This document shows, one piece after another, positions 8,898 to 16,742 of a stretch of DNA of 64,000 nucleotides. Origin of the DNA: a bacterium (GTDB lineage Bacteria; Hinthialibacterota; Hinthialibacteria; Hinthialibacterales; Hinthialibacteraceae); the NCBI GenBank assembly GCA_016125385.1, contig WGLV01000033.1, forward strand, positions 1 through 64,000, written 5' to 3'. Positions within the stretch are counted from its first letter, which is position 1; every line of letters starts with the position of its first letter. The position numbers and the translations under genes are program-made. The notes beneath the pieces are model-generated. The model saw nothing but the letters and a program-made list of their open reading frames with translations. It was not told where the DNA came from and made no database searches.

Positions 8898-10298
8898 TTA
8901 TTCTCCGCGCAGGCCGTAGCGTTTCATCTTACGTTGCAGGGTGCGGCGGTCGATACCCAGCACGTCCGAGGCGCGCGACACGTTGCGCTCGACCATGCGC
9001 AGGGTGTTTTCGATGTGCTCCTTCTCGACGTCTTCCAGGCTGCGCAGGCGCGCGGGCGCCGGCCGCGCAGGCGCGCCTGCCGTTTCATGCGCGGGCGCAC
9101 CGGGCGCGCGTAACGGAAAACTCATCGACAACAGCGAGCGCACCGCCTCCGCGCTGATGACCGGATCGTTATTGAGCAGCACCGCGCGTTCGCAGATATT
9201 GAACAGTTCGCGAACGTTGCCCGGCCAGTGATAGGCCTCCAGCGCGCCGATCGCCTCAGGCGAGAAGCGCACGCCGCGCCGCCCGGCGGGCGAGCGTTTG
9301 AGATATTCCTCCACCAGCAGCGGGATGTCTTCGGCGTGATCGCGTAATGGGGGAGTGACGATGGTGATGACATTGAGCCGGTAATAAAGGTCCTCGCGGA
9401 AGCGCCCTTTGGCCACTTCGGCGCCGAGGTCGCGGTTGGCGGCGGCGATGACGCGCGTCTGGGTTGAGCGCACTTTCGTCGAACCGAGCGGGCGGTACTC
9501 GCCGGTCTCGATTACTCGCAGCAGGCTGGCCTGCACGTTGGGGTCCATGTCGGCGATTTCATCGATGAAGAGCGACCCCTTGTCGGCGACGCCGAAGAGG
9601 CCTTCTTTCTGGCTGACCGCACCGGTGAACGCGCCCGAAACGTGGCCGAACAGTTCGTTTTCAAGTAGTTCGGGTTTGAGGGTGGCGCAGTTGATGTCGA
9701 TAAACGGGTGTTCGCGCCGCTGGCTCTGAAAATGAAGCGCGCGCGCCACCAGTTCCTTCCCGGCGCCGCTCTCGCCGAGAATCAACGCGGGCGAGTCAGC
9801 GTCTTTGACGCGGCCGATGGTATCGAGCAGTTGCTGAATGGCGCGGCTTCCACCCACGATGCCGGGGTGATCCTGCGTGCGGCGCATGGCGTTGCGCAGG
9901 TGGATGTTTTCTTTCTGGATCTCGTTCTGTTCGACCGCCTTATTCAGATAAATTTCCAGTTCCTGAATGTCGCAAGGCTTGGTCATGTAATGAAAGGCGC
10001 CGCGTTTCATCGCTTCGATGGCGGTGGTAATGTCGCCGTGACCGGTCAGCATAATGACCGGCAGGCTGGGCAGGCGCTGATGGAGTTGGTTGAGCAGCTC
10101 AAGCCCGTCCATGCCGGGCATGCGCATATCGACCACGGCGGCCGAACACTCGGGCAACGCCATCAGATTCAGCGCTTCTTCTCCGCAGGAGGCGTCCAGC
10201 ACGGAGAAGCCGCGCCGCTGCAAGGCGCGCCCCGCCGTGCGGCGGAACACGTCGTCATCGTCAACGAATAAAATAGTGGATATCGGATTATCGTTCAT
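8898..10298 (-). CDS. NtrC-family sigma-54-dependent response regulator
   Basis: A 466-residue transcription activator. Residues 8-125 are a receiver domain with phospho-acceptor D57 (AAVVDMRMPGMDG). Residues about 147-375 are the AAA+ domain, with Walker A GESGAGKE (175-182) and the sigma-54 contact loop GAFTGA (222-227). Residues about 421-466 are a Fis-type helix-turn-helix. It overlaps its cognate histidine kinase gene by 11 bp, so the two are translated from one message. Family knowledge says it drives sigma-54 promoters after phosphorylation; its targets are not visible here. A zinc or envelope-stress type (ZraSR-like) pair is one possibility. Confidence 0.93.
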   Translation of the reverse strand: MNDNPISTILFVDDDDVFRRTAGRALQRRGFSVLDASCGEEALNLMALPECSAAVVDMRMPGMDGLELLNQLHQRLPSLPVIMLTGHGDITTAIEAMKRGAFHYMTKPCDIQELEIYLNKAVEQNEIQKENIHLRNAMRRTQDHPGIVGGSRAIQQLLDTIGRVKDADSPALILGESGAGKELVARALHFQSQRREHPFIDINCATLKPELLENELFGHVSGAFTGAVSQKEGLFGVADKGSLFIDEIADMDPNVQASLLRVIETGEYRPLGSTKVRSTQTRVIAAANRDLGAEVAKGRFREDLYYRLNVITIVTPPLRDHAEDIPLLVEEYLKRSPAGRRGVRFSPEAIGALEAYHWPGNVRELFNICERAVLLNNDPVISAEAVRSLLSMSFPLRAPGAPAHETAGAPARPAPARLRSLEDVEKEHIENTLRMVERNVSRASDVLGIDRRTLQRKMKRYGLRGE

Positions 10299-11988
10299 GC
10301 TGAATGGGCAGCGTAATCGTCGCCGCGGCCCCCTCGTCCGGTTGATTTTCGATCTCGAGACGGCCGCCCAGATCGCGGATCGCGCCGTAGGATATATATA
10401 ACCCCAGCCCGGTCCCCTTGCCTACCGGCTTGGTCGTGTAAAACGGTTCAAAAATATGCGGCAGGCTTTCCACCGGAACGCCCGGGCCGTTGTCGATCAC
10501 CCGGATGATCGCCACCCCGTTTTCATGGCGGGTCTCGACGCGAATGCACCCGCCGTCTTCACGCCCTTCCAGCGCATCGGCGGCGTTAATCAGCAGGTTG
10601 CACAGCGCCTGCTTGACCTGGTTGGGATCGGTGCGAATCACCGGCGATTCACTTTCAAAACACCGTTTGACTTCGATGCGCCCGATCTTTGGACGCACCA
10701 GCTCGATCGACTGCGCGGCCAGTTCATTGACCGAACACTCATCAAACGCGGGCCCGGGATTCCGTGAAAAATTCAACAATCCCTGCGTAATGTTTTTGCA
10801 TCGGGTGGTCTGTTCGTGAATCGTGCGCAACGATTCATCCAGATCGCCGCGCGACTCAGCCGAGGCGAGCGAGGCGTCATGATCGAGGATGTCGCGGGCT
10901 TCTTCAGCGAGAATGCGGATGGTGCCCAGCGGCGTATTGATCTCGTGAGCCACGCCCGCCGCCAGCTGACCGATGGCGGCGAGTTTTTCAGCCCGCGCCC
11001 ATTGATCGATGCGCCGCTTGTGATCGGTCACGTCGAGAATCAATTCGATCACCTGCAGCGGTTCGCCGCGTTCGCTGTAAATCGGCGAGACGATCACCTC
11101 AAAATCGCGCGTTCCGCTCGCCAGAGTCGGCAGCCGCGCCTCAATATAAGGCGTCGCGTCGGCGCGCTCGTTTTTTTCAAGCAGCCCGTCACGCTTGCCG
11201 CGCGCGGCGGCGGCGATACGGTAACAGGCGAGATCTTCGCGCTCTCCTTCGGGGCCAAACCAGTCTCGCACTCGGTCGTTAACCCATTCAAGCCGCCCTT
11301 CGCGATCGAAGACCACCAGACCCGTCTCCAGCCGCCGCAAAATATTGTCGAGTTTGTTGAGATCGAGTTCGGCGCGCTGGCGCGCGTCGCGAAGTTCTAA
11401 CTCACGCAGGCGAAGATCGCGCATGATCACGTGAACAAAGTACGCCGTGATCGCTGAGGTCGCGACGAAACTGATGGGCGCGCCGACGAAGTGAAACGGG
11501 ACGCGTCCCAGCGACAGCAGCCCCTCGTCGCTGATATCCATGTCGACGGGGATGACGTACGAAGCCCAACCCTGCAGCGCGAAGCACAGCGTGATAAAAC
11601 ACGCCATCGCGACGCTCTGGCGAGGCGGCAGCAGAATCCAGGCGAGTATGATCTGGAAGAAATAAAAAGTAAAAAATGGATTTTTGAATCCGCCGGTAAT
11701 GAACAGAATCAGCGTGAGCGAAAGGACGTCGAAAATCACCTGTCTCAGCGGCGCCCAGCGATCGAAGCGGATCGTCTTCAGGCGAATCGTTTCATAGGCG
11801 TTGAACGAGGCCATACAGGCGGCGACGGCCAGCAGCGCGGGAACCGAAAAATGAATCCCCAGAAGAAAGCGGCCGATCAGCGCGGAAAACACCAGGGCGC
11901 CTGTACCGTGCCAGCGCAGCCCGATCAGCCAGTTCAGGCGATGCCGTTGCAGTTCGATATCATCTTGTGGAAGTACGGGTCCCGCCAT
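10288..11988 (-). CDS. Membrane sensor histidine kinase with PAS domain
   Basis: A 566-residue kinase. The N-terminal 190 residues hold several membrane segments (about 32-70, 84-140 and 168-190). Residues about 212-325 form a PAS domain (TGLVVFDREGRLEWVNDRVRDWFG). The HisKA box has H348 in QLAAGVAHEINTP. The ATP-binding domain shows NLLINAADALEG, DNGPGVP and GKGTGLGLYISYG. It should autophosphorylate and pass phosphate to the overlapping NtrC-family regulator. The upstream neighbour on the same strand is a DUF4405 membrane protein, which may supply or modify the signal (inference). Confidence 0.92.
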   Translation of the reverse strand: MAGPVLPQDDIELQRHRLNWLIGLRWHGTGALVFSALIGRFLLGIHFSVPALLAVAACMASFNAYETIRLKTIRFDRWAPLRQVIFDVLSLTLILFITGGFKNPFFTFYFFQIILAWILLPPRQSVAMACFITLCFALQGWASYVIPVDMDISDEGLLSLGRVPFHFVGAPISFVATSAITAYFVHVIMRDLRLRELELRDARQRAELDLNKLDNILRRLETGLVVFDREGRLEWVNDRVRDWFGPEGEREDLACYRIAAAARGKRDGLLEKNERADATPYIEARLPTLASGTRDFEVIVSPIYSERGEPLQVIELILDVTDHKRRIDQWARAEKLAAIGQLAAGVAHEINTPLGTIRILAEEARDILDHDASLASAESRGDLDESLRTIHEQTTRCKNITQGLLNFSRNPGPAFDECSVNELAAQSIELVRPKIGRIEVKRCFESESPVIRTDPNQVKQALCNLLINAADALEGREDGGCIRVETRHENGVAIIRVIDNGPGVPVESLPHIFEPFYTTKPVGKGTGLGLYISYGAIRDLGGRLEIENQPDEGAAATITLPIQHER

Positions 11989-12010
11989 GCCTTCGCCTCG
12001 ATCCGTAAGA

Positions 12011-12047
12011 GCCGGGGTGGTTTACAGGATTATTGTACCATCCCGGC
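12011..12047 (-). other. Intercistronic hairpin upstream of the histidine kinase gene
   Basis: GCCGGGGTGGT (12011-12021) faces ACCATCCCGGC (12037-12047): 11 positions, with 10 Watson-Crick pairs and one mismatch. It lies between the DUF4405 gene and the kinase gene on the minus strand. There is no U-run, so it looks more like an RNA-processing or stability hairpin than a full terminator. Confidence 0.4.
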
Positions 12048-12068
12048 CCCGTCGGCGAGACACGCGCG

Positions 12069-12701
12069 TCACGATTGATTCTCCGCCTCATGAAGGCGCT
12101 TGACCGCCGCGCGCAGAGCGTCCATCTCGACTCCCAATTCCCGCAGGGCGCGGCCCGCGCGTTGCTGGTACAGCGCGGGATCAGGTTGAAGCCCCAGCTC
12201 ATTCATCAATACATCAAATGGAACGCCATACGCCGTCTCGATGTCGGCGAACGTCATATATCCTTTGATCTCGCTATCTTCCTGCTGTTGGGTGGTTGAA
12301 CCAGCATTCGCCTCAAACCGCCGTCCGCCGCGCGGACCGGATTCTTCCTCCACCCCTCGCTCAATCGGCGCGTAAAGTGGAAACGCCAGCGCCGCCACGC
12401 TGATGAGGGCGACCACACTCAGCGCAGCCGTATTGCGCGGCGTTATAAATCGGCGGAACGTCGAGAGAATCCATTCCCAATGCAGATAGAGGTGGAGTAA
12501 TAACGCCGTCATGAAACCCAGCGAAATATAAAAGTGAATATCGCCCCAGTCGTGCCGCGTCATCCCCCAAACCGCCATCCCCTGCCCTCCGCGCGAGCCG
12601 GGAAGCAGCGTGAATTCCATCAGCAAACCAGTTGAAATCAGGCCCAGTAACAAGACATACGCGGCCAGATTCAGATACAGATTGAGTTGAACCCGTTTCA
12701 T
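12069..12701 (-). CDS. DUF4405 domain membrane protein
   Basis: A 210-residue protein with two or three N-terminal membrane segments and conserved histidines in DWGDIHFYIS and HLYLHWEWI, the pattern of DUF4405, which resembles diheme cytochrome b subunits. A further membrane helix lies at about residues 91-107. The C-terminal part (IKGYMTFADIETAYGVPFDV) matches a small domain that often follows DUF4405. GGAGAG lies 8 bases before the ATG. It is first in an operon with the histidine kinase and NtrC regulator, so it may take part in redox sensing (inference). Confidence 0.75.
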   Translation of the reverse strand: MKRVQLNLYLNLAAYVLLLGLISTGLLMEFTLLPGSRGGQGMAVWGMTRHDWGDIHFYISLGFMTALLLHLYLHWEWILSTFRRFITPRNTAALSVVALISVAALAFPLYAPIERGVEEESGPRGGRRFEANAGSTTQQQEDSEIKGYMTFADIETAYGVPFDVLMNELGLQPDPALYQQRAGRALRELGVEMDALRAAVKRLHEAENQS

Positions 12702-12891
12702 AATGAACTCTCCGTTGATGTAAAACGCTCAAGGCGCGAGTTTGATATTCATCCTATTGGATTACTGCCATACGCTCATATCAAAAACGCCGATCCACTC
12801 CCGTTTATTGAATTTTTTTTACTTTGGCTTTTGAATGTATCGAATCTCGATCCATCCAAATGACGCCGGACTCTCCCGGCGCGGGGTTTGA

Positions 12892-13923
12892 ATGACTCAA
12901 GCATCTTCGAATTTTCACGTAGGCGTATTGGGCGCGGGTTCATGGGGCGGCGCTCTTTCCATCGTACTGGCGCGCAACAACGTCGATGTATCGCTGTGGT
13001 CGAACGATCCCGGCGAGATCGACAAAATCAAACGCACCCGGCGCCTGGTTCACAAACTGCCCGGCGTGGTGTTACCTGAAACGGTCACGCCGAGAGTCGA
13101 GCTCGATTCGTTTATCGAAGACGCCGACCTGCTGCTGGTCGCCGTCCCCTCCAAATTCATTCGGCCGTTCGCACGCGGCGTCGCCCCTCTATTGAAAGGG
13201 AAACCCAAAATCGTCGTCAGCGCGACCAAAGGTCTTGAAGCCGGCTCATTGAAAACCATGACCCAGGTTTTGGAAGAAGAATGGCGCGGTGCGATCGTGT
13301 CGGGCGTGGTGCGCGGCGTGGCGGCTCTTTCCGGCCCCAGTCACGCCGAGGAAGTCGCGGTGGGCATGCCGACAGCCATCGTGGCGGCGCACGCTGACGA
13401 AGCCATCGCTCACACCGTACAGGAAACGTTTCAGAATCCATCGTTTCGCGTATACCGCAACGCAGACCCATTCGGCGTCGAGATCGGCGCCGCGCTGAAG
13501 AACGTGCTGGCCATCGCGGTTGGCGTGTCGGATGGACTGGGCTTTGGCGATAACGCCCGCGCCGCGTTGATCTCGCGCGGGCTGAACGAACTGAGCGTGG
13601 CGGGGGTCCGCCTCGGCGCGCGTCAGGAAACCTTCATGGGCCTATCCGGTCTGGGCGATCTGGTGGTGACATGCACCAGCCGTCACAGCCGCAACCGGAA
13701 ATTCGGCGAACTCATCGCCCGGGGCTTCTCACCCGACGACGCGGAAGAAGAAATCGGCATGGTGGTTGAAGGCCGCACCACGGTGCGCGCCGTACCCGAT
13801 CTGAAAACGCGTTGCCAGTATGAGTTGCCTATCTCACAGGAAGTGTTCTCAATCGTGGAAGAAGGCCAGAATCCACAGCAGGCGGTCGAAAATCTGATGA
13901 TGCGCGAAATCAAGCCCGAATAA
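12892..13923 (+). CDS. gpsA: Glycerol-3-phosphate dehydrogenase [NAD(P)+]
   Basis: A 343-residue cytoplasmic enzyme that makes sn-glycerol 3-phosphate from dihydroxyacetone phosphate for phospholipid synthesis. The N-terminal Rossmann motif is GVLGAGSWGGALSIVLA. The family signatures ATKGLE, SGPSHAEEVA and the catalytic-domain segment GAALKNVLAIAVGVSDGLG with NARAALISRGLNE are all present. Length is normal. It ends two bases before ruvC, implying co-transcription with the Holliday-junction genes, an unusual but plausible operon. Confidence 0.97.
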   Translation: MTQASSNFHVGVLGAGSWGGALSIVLARNNVDVSLWSNDPGEIDKIKRTRRLVHKLPGVVLPETVTPRVELDSFIEDADLLLVAVPSKFIRPFARGVAPLLKGKPKIVVSATKGLEAGSLKTMTQVLEEEWRGAIVSGVVRGVAALSGPSHAEEVAVGMPTAIVAAHADEAIAHTVQETFQNPSFRVYRNADPFGVEIGAALKNVLAIAVGVSDGLGFGDNARAALISRGLNELSVAGVRLGARQETFMGLSGLGDLVVTCTSRHSRNRKFGELIARGFSPDDAEEEIGMVVEGRTTVRAVPDLKTRCQYELPISQEVFSIVEEGQNPQQAVENLMMREIKPE

Positions 13924-13924
13924 C

Positions 13925-14449
13925 ATGACGTCAACTCCTCAACGCATCCTGGGCGTCGACCCCGGTCTGCGGTTTACGGGCTTCGGCGTCGTCGAAACCG
14001 CCGGCGCGGGGCGACAGGCGCGTCTGATCGAGTGCGGCGAGATCAAAACCCGAGCCGAACAGTCGTTGCCCGAACGTCTGCAAATCATCCACGATGGAAT
14101 CGAAGCAGTCGTCATGCGCACTCATCCAGACCGTATGGCGTTCGAGCAGCTGGTGTACTGCAAAAACGTCCAGATCGCTCTCTTGCTCGGTCAGGCCCGC
14201 GCCGCCACCATACTGGCCGGCGCGAAGCTCGCCCTGCCCATGTCGGAATACACACCCGCCGAAATCAAACAGGCGGTGGTCGGCCGGGGCCGCGCCAGTA
14301 AAGATCAGGTGCAGAAGATGGTGCGGGTTCTGCTTGCGATGAACCAGCCGCCCGAGTCGGAACACGCTGCCGACGCGCTCGCCGCCGCGTTGACCTACAT
14401 TCACGCCAAACCGGTGCATGATCTCTTACGCGGAGCACTGAAGCGTTGA
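13925..14449 (+). CDS. ruvC: Crossover junction endodeoxyribonuclease RuvC
   Basis: A 174-residue Holliday junction resolvase. The RNase H-like fold opens with ILGVDPGLRFTGFGVVE (first catalytic Asp), has the second acid in MAFEQLVYCKN, and the C-terminal catalytic acids in EHAADALAAAL. Length is typical. It starts one base after the gpsA stop and is followed, after 133 bp, by ruvA; ruvB is not in the window. It acts with RuvAB to cut recombination intermediates. Confidence 0.97.
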   Translation: MTSTPQRILGVDPGLRFTGFGVVETAGAGRQARLIECGEIKTRAEQSLPERLQIIHDGIEAVVMRTHPDRMAFEQLVYCKNVQIALLLGQARAATILAGAKLALPMSEYTPAEIKQAVVGRGRASKDQVQKMVRVLLAMNQPPESEHAADALAAALTYIHAKPVHDLLRGALKR

Positions 14450-14582
14450 CATTCGATTGCGGCATACCGCTTTTCATTCCATCGCCGCCGGTTGCGCCGA
14501 AATCCGATCCGAACATAATCATCACCAATGGCGCGAACCAGCCACACAGGGCCCGATACATTACGGAAGGCGCGAACGACCG

Positions 14583-15191
14583 ATGATTCACCACCTGTCG
14601 GGTACGTTACAGGACAAGCGGGATAACTACGCCGTGATTGATGTGGGAGGCGTGGGGTTCCGCGTCAACATCCCGCTTTCCACCTACCGCGAGTTGCCAT
14701 CGCGCGGCGAAACGGCGTTTCTTCATACCGTGATGTTGTTGCGGGAAGACGACGTTCAGCTCTACGGCTTCGCGACCGAAGCCGAGCGCGATCTCTTCAA
14801 TCTCTTTCTCGGCCTGTCGGGCGTGGGGGGCAAGGTTGCGCTCGATATTCTCTCCCACCTCTCCGTATCACTCATCGTACAGGCGGTTCAGAAAGACGAG
14901 CCCGGCCTGCTCTGTCAGGCGCCAGGCATCGGTAAAAAACGGGCGGAAAAATTAATCTTCGAACTGAAGCGTGTAAAGAGTCCCCTGCTCACCGCGCCGG
15001 TTCGAGAAGGCAAAACGGCGGATGAGACAAGCGCGCCTCCGGCGCCCGCCGCTCAGGAAGCGCTGGACGCCCTGATGGCGCTTGGACTCAAGCCCGATGC
15101 CGCCCAGCGAGCCCTTAACAAGGCGCTTGACGCCGTCAGTGAAGAAGCGGACGCCTCAACCCTCATTAAAGAGGCTCTTAAACACCGCTGA
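14583..15191 (+). CDS. ruvA: Holliday junction branch migration protein RuvA
   Basis: A 202-residue DNA-binding subunit of RuvAB. Domain I is an OB fold (MIHHLSGTLQDKR). Domain II has the helix-hairpin-helix pair (GLSGVGGKVALDIL and APGIGKKRAEKLIFELK). A charged linker precedes domain III (AQEALDALMALGLKPDAAQ), which contacts RuvB. The family always begins near MI.x.G, which fixes the start at 14583 rather than the in-frame ATG at 14457. A compact terminator follows at once. Confidence 0.96.
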   Translation: MIHHLSGTLQDKRDNYAVIDVGGVGFRVNIPLSTYRELPSRGETAFLHTVMLLREDDVQLYGFATEAERDLFNLFLGLSGVGGKVALDILSHLSVSLIVQAVQKDEPGLLCQAPGIGKKRAEKLIFELKRVKSPLLTAPVREGKTADETSAPPAPAAQEALDALMALGLKPDAAQRALNKALDAVSEEADASTLIKEALKHR

Positions 15192-15204
15192 GCAGCGTTT
15201 TTTT
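15186..15204 (+). terminator. Short rho-independent terminator after ruvA
   Basis: CGCTG (15186-15190) pairs with CAGCG (15193-15197), followed by a run of seven T. The stop codon of ruvA lies inside the stem and loop. It should end the gpsA-ruvC-ruvA transcript. Confidence 0.7.
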
Positions 15205-15262
15205 ATACGCATGGTTCTCTCTATGGTAAAATGAAAGTAAAACCAATGGAGGAGCGCAAATC

Positions 15263-15439
15263 ATGAAATGCCAGCAATGTAATACGAAAAACGATCCATA
15301 CGCCATGTACTGCATCCGATGCGGGGCCGCGCTCGCGTGGCATTCAGATAATGAGTTGACCCCAGTTAATAGCCAGGAAACCATCTTCGGTCAGAATGCG
15401 GAGAATCTTCATATCGAAGAAGATGAAGATTCAGCTTGA
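15263..15439 (+). CDS. Small zinc-ribbon protein
   Basis: A 58-residue protein starting MKCQQCNTKNDPYAMYCIRCG. Two CxxC pairs (C3, C6 and C17, C20) form a standard zinc ribbon. The rest is acidic and ends EEDEDSA. A strong GGAGGAG site (15248-15254) lies 8 bases before the ATG, supporting real translation. Proteins of this size are often overlooked. No function can be assigned; zinc ribbons of this kind commonly mediate protein or nucleic-acid contacts. Confidence 0.8.
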   Translation: MKCQQCNTKNDPYAMYCIRCGAALAWHSDNELTPVNSQETIFGQNAENLHIEEDEDSA

Positions 15440-15570
15440 TCCAGAATCATAATTCAGTGGAATTCCAACCACAGCGACACCGATGCAATATTTATATGCA
15501 ATTCAGAAACGGATTGCTTTGTTTTTTATCTGTTCGCATTATGATAAATTAGTAAATCTCCTGCATGGGG

Positions 15571-15629
15571 CGGATTGCATTATGCACAATCCGGTAATCG
15601 GAAATGAGAAAAGTAGCATTTCCGATTAC
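15571..15629. repeat. Two back-to-back perfect hairpins upstream of the chemotaxis operon
   Basis: CGGATTG (571-577 of this kilobase) pairs with CAATCCG (587-593). Immediately next, GTAATCGGAAATG (15594-15606) pairs perfectly over 13 bp with CATTTCCGATTAC (15617-15629) around a 10-base loop. No T-run follows. The 421-bp gap (15440-15860) holds no gene that I can support; apart from these hairpins and a possible sigma-54 site it is unremarkable A+T-rich DNA. Confidence 0.65.
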
Positions 15630-15751
15630 ATCCTCCCTGAAACCTATCTAGCCTGAACCCACCAATCGAAACAAACACAACCACTTGATTTATTTGAAGA
15701 TACTAAAACAAATCTTTGAGTGGGCATTTTTTTATGTATCGAAAATCATGC

Positions 15752-15767
15752 TGGTACGAGATTTGAA
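15752..15767 (+). promoter_or_regulatory. Possible sigma-54 promoter for the cheY operon
   Basis: TGGTACG-AGAT-TTGAA resembles the sigma-54 consensus TGGCACG-N4-TTGCW with two mismatches. One of them is in the usually conserved -12 GC, so the call is tentative. It lies about 95 bp before the cheY start codon. Confidence 0.3.
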
Positions 15768-15860
15768 TATGAGTAGTGCGTGTCGAAACGGGAAACTGGT
15801 TCCCGGCCTGACGATTACCCAAAATGAAAACGTTTTCATCAGCAAGGAAGGAGTCTTACG

Positions 15861-16226
15861 GTGGGAAATTCCGTGATGATTGTAGATGACGCCGCGTTCA
15901 TGCGTGCGACCCTGAAGGATCTGATCACCAAGGGCGGCTACGAAGTCGTGGCCGAAGCGATCAATGGTCAGGAAGCCGTTGAAAAGTACAAAACGTTCAA
16001 ACCGGACGTGGTCACGATGGATATCACCATGCCGGAAATGGACGGTCTCGAATCGCTGAAACGCATTCGCGAGATCGAACCGGCCGCGAAAGTAATCATG
16101 TGCAGCGCGATCGGCCAGCAGGCCAACGTGCTCGAAGCCATCAAGTGCGGCGCGAAAGACTTTATCGTCAAACCGTTCCAGCCCGATCGAGTGTTGGAAG
16201 CGTTGAAAAAAGTCATCGCCGGCTGA
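15861..16226 (+). CDS. cheY: Chemotaxis response regulator CheY
   Basis: A 121-residue single-domain receiver. It shows the acidic pocket DD in VMIVDDAAFMRATLKDL, the phospho-acceptor Asp in PDVVTMDITMPEMDG, and the switch lysine in KDFIVKPFQPDRV. The GTG start has AAGGAAGGAG seven bases upstream. First gene of cheY-cheX-cheR-cheA-cheB. When phosphorylated by CheA it should bind the EIDALL motifs at the N termini of FliM and FliY, both encoded in this window. Confidence 0.95.
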   Translation: MGNSVMIVDDAAFMRATLKDLITKGGYEVVAEAINGQEAVEKYKTFKPDVVTMDITMPEMDGLESLKRIREIEPAAKVIMCSAIGQQANVLEAIKCGAKDFIVKPFQPDRVLEALKKVIAG

Positions 16227-16271
16227 TCGCAAAGTCCACCGCGCACCCAATGAAAAGGTAAGGAGACCCCG

Positions 16272-16742
16272 GTGAAAGTTGAATATATCAATCCATTTAT
16301 TGAATCGGCTTCTGAAGTTCTGGAGGAGATCGCCCAACTGCATTCCGATCGTGGCAATCTCCGCCTCAAACAGACCAACGAGCCGTTTCGCGACGTCTGC
16401 GCCATCATCGGCGTGGTCGGCGACATTCAGGGGCAGGTGATCTACGGATTTGACCAGTCAACCGCGCGCAACGTAGTGTCGCGCATGATGATGGGCGCCG
16501 AAGTCACCGAATTTGACGAAATGGCGCGCAGCGCCCTGGGCGAACTGGGAAACATCGTCTCTGGCCGCGCCTCGATCAAATTGGAAAAACTGGGCAAAAA
16601 CATCGACCTGTCTCCTCCCACGCTGGTCATGGCCACCAACGTTCATATCTCGTCATTGAAGATTGGTATGATCGTCGTCCCGCTTGGTACCGATTGCGGC
16701 GTGATCGATCTCTATGTCGGACTGGAAGAGTCAAAGAAATGA
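16272..16742 (+). CDS. cheX: CheY-P phosphatase CheX
   Basis: A 156-residue CheC/CheX-family protein. The catalytic E-x2-N pattern is intact at E91-L-G-N94 (ALGELGNIVSGRA), as in CheX, which has one active site per chain. The C-terminal LKIGMIVVPLGTDCGVIDLYV is typical. GTG start after AAGGAG. Its stop overlaps the cheR start (ATGA). CheX removes phosphate from CheY to end the signal. The FliY of this organism appears to lack this motif, so CheX may be the main phosphatase. Confidence 0.88.
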   Translation: MKVEYINPFIESASEVLEEIAQLHSDRGNLRLKQTNEPFRDVCAIIGVVGDIQGQVIYGFDQSTARNVVSRMMMGAEVTEFDEMARSALGELGNIVSGRASIKLEKLGKNIDLSPPTLVMATNVHISSLKIGMIVVPLGTDCGVIDLYVGLEESKK

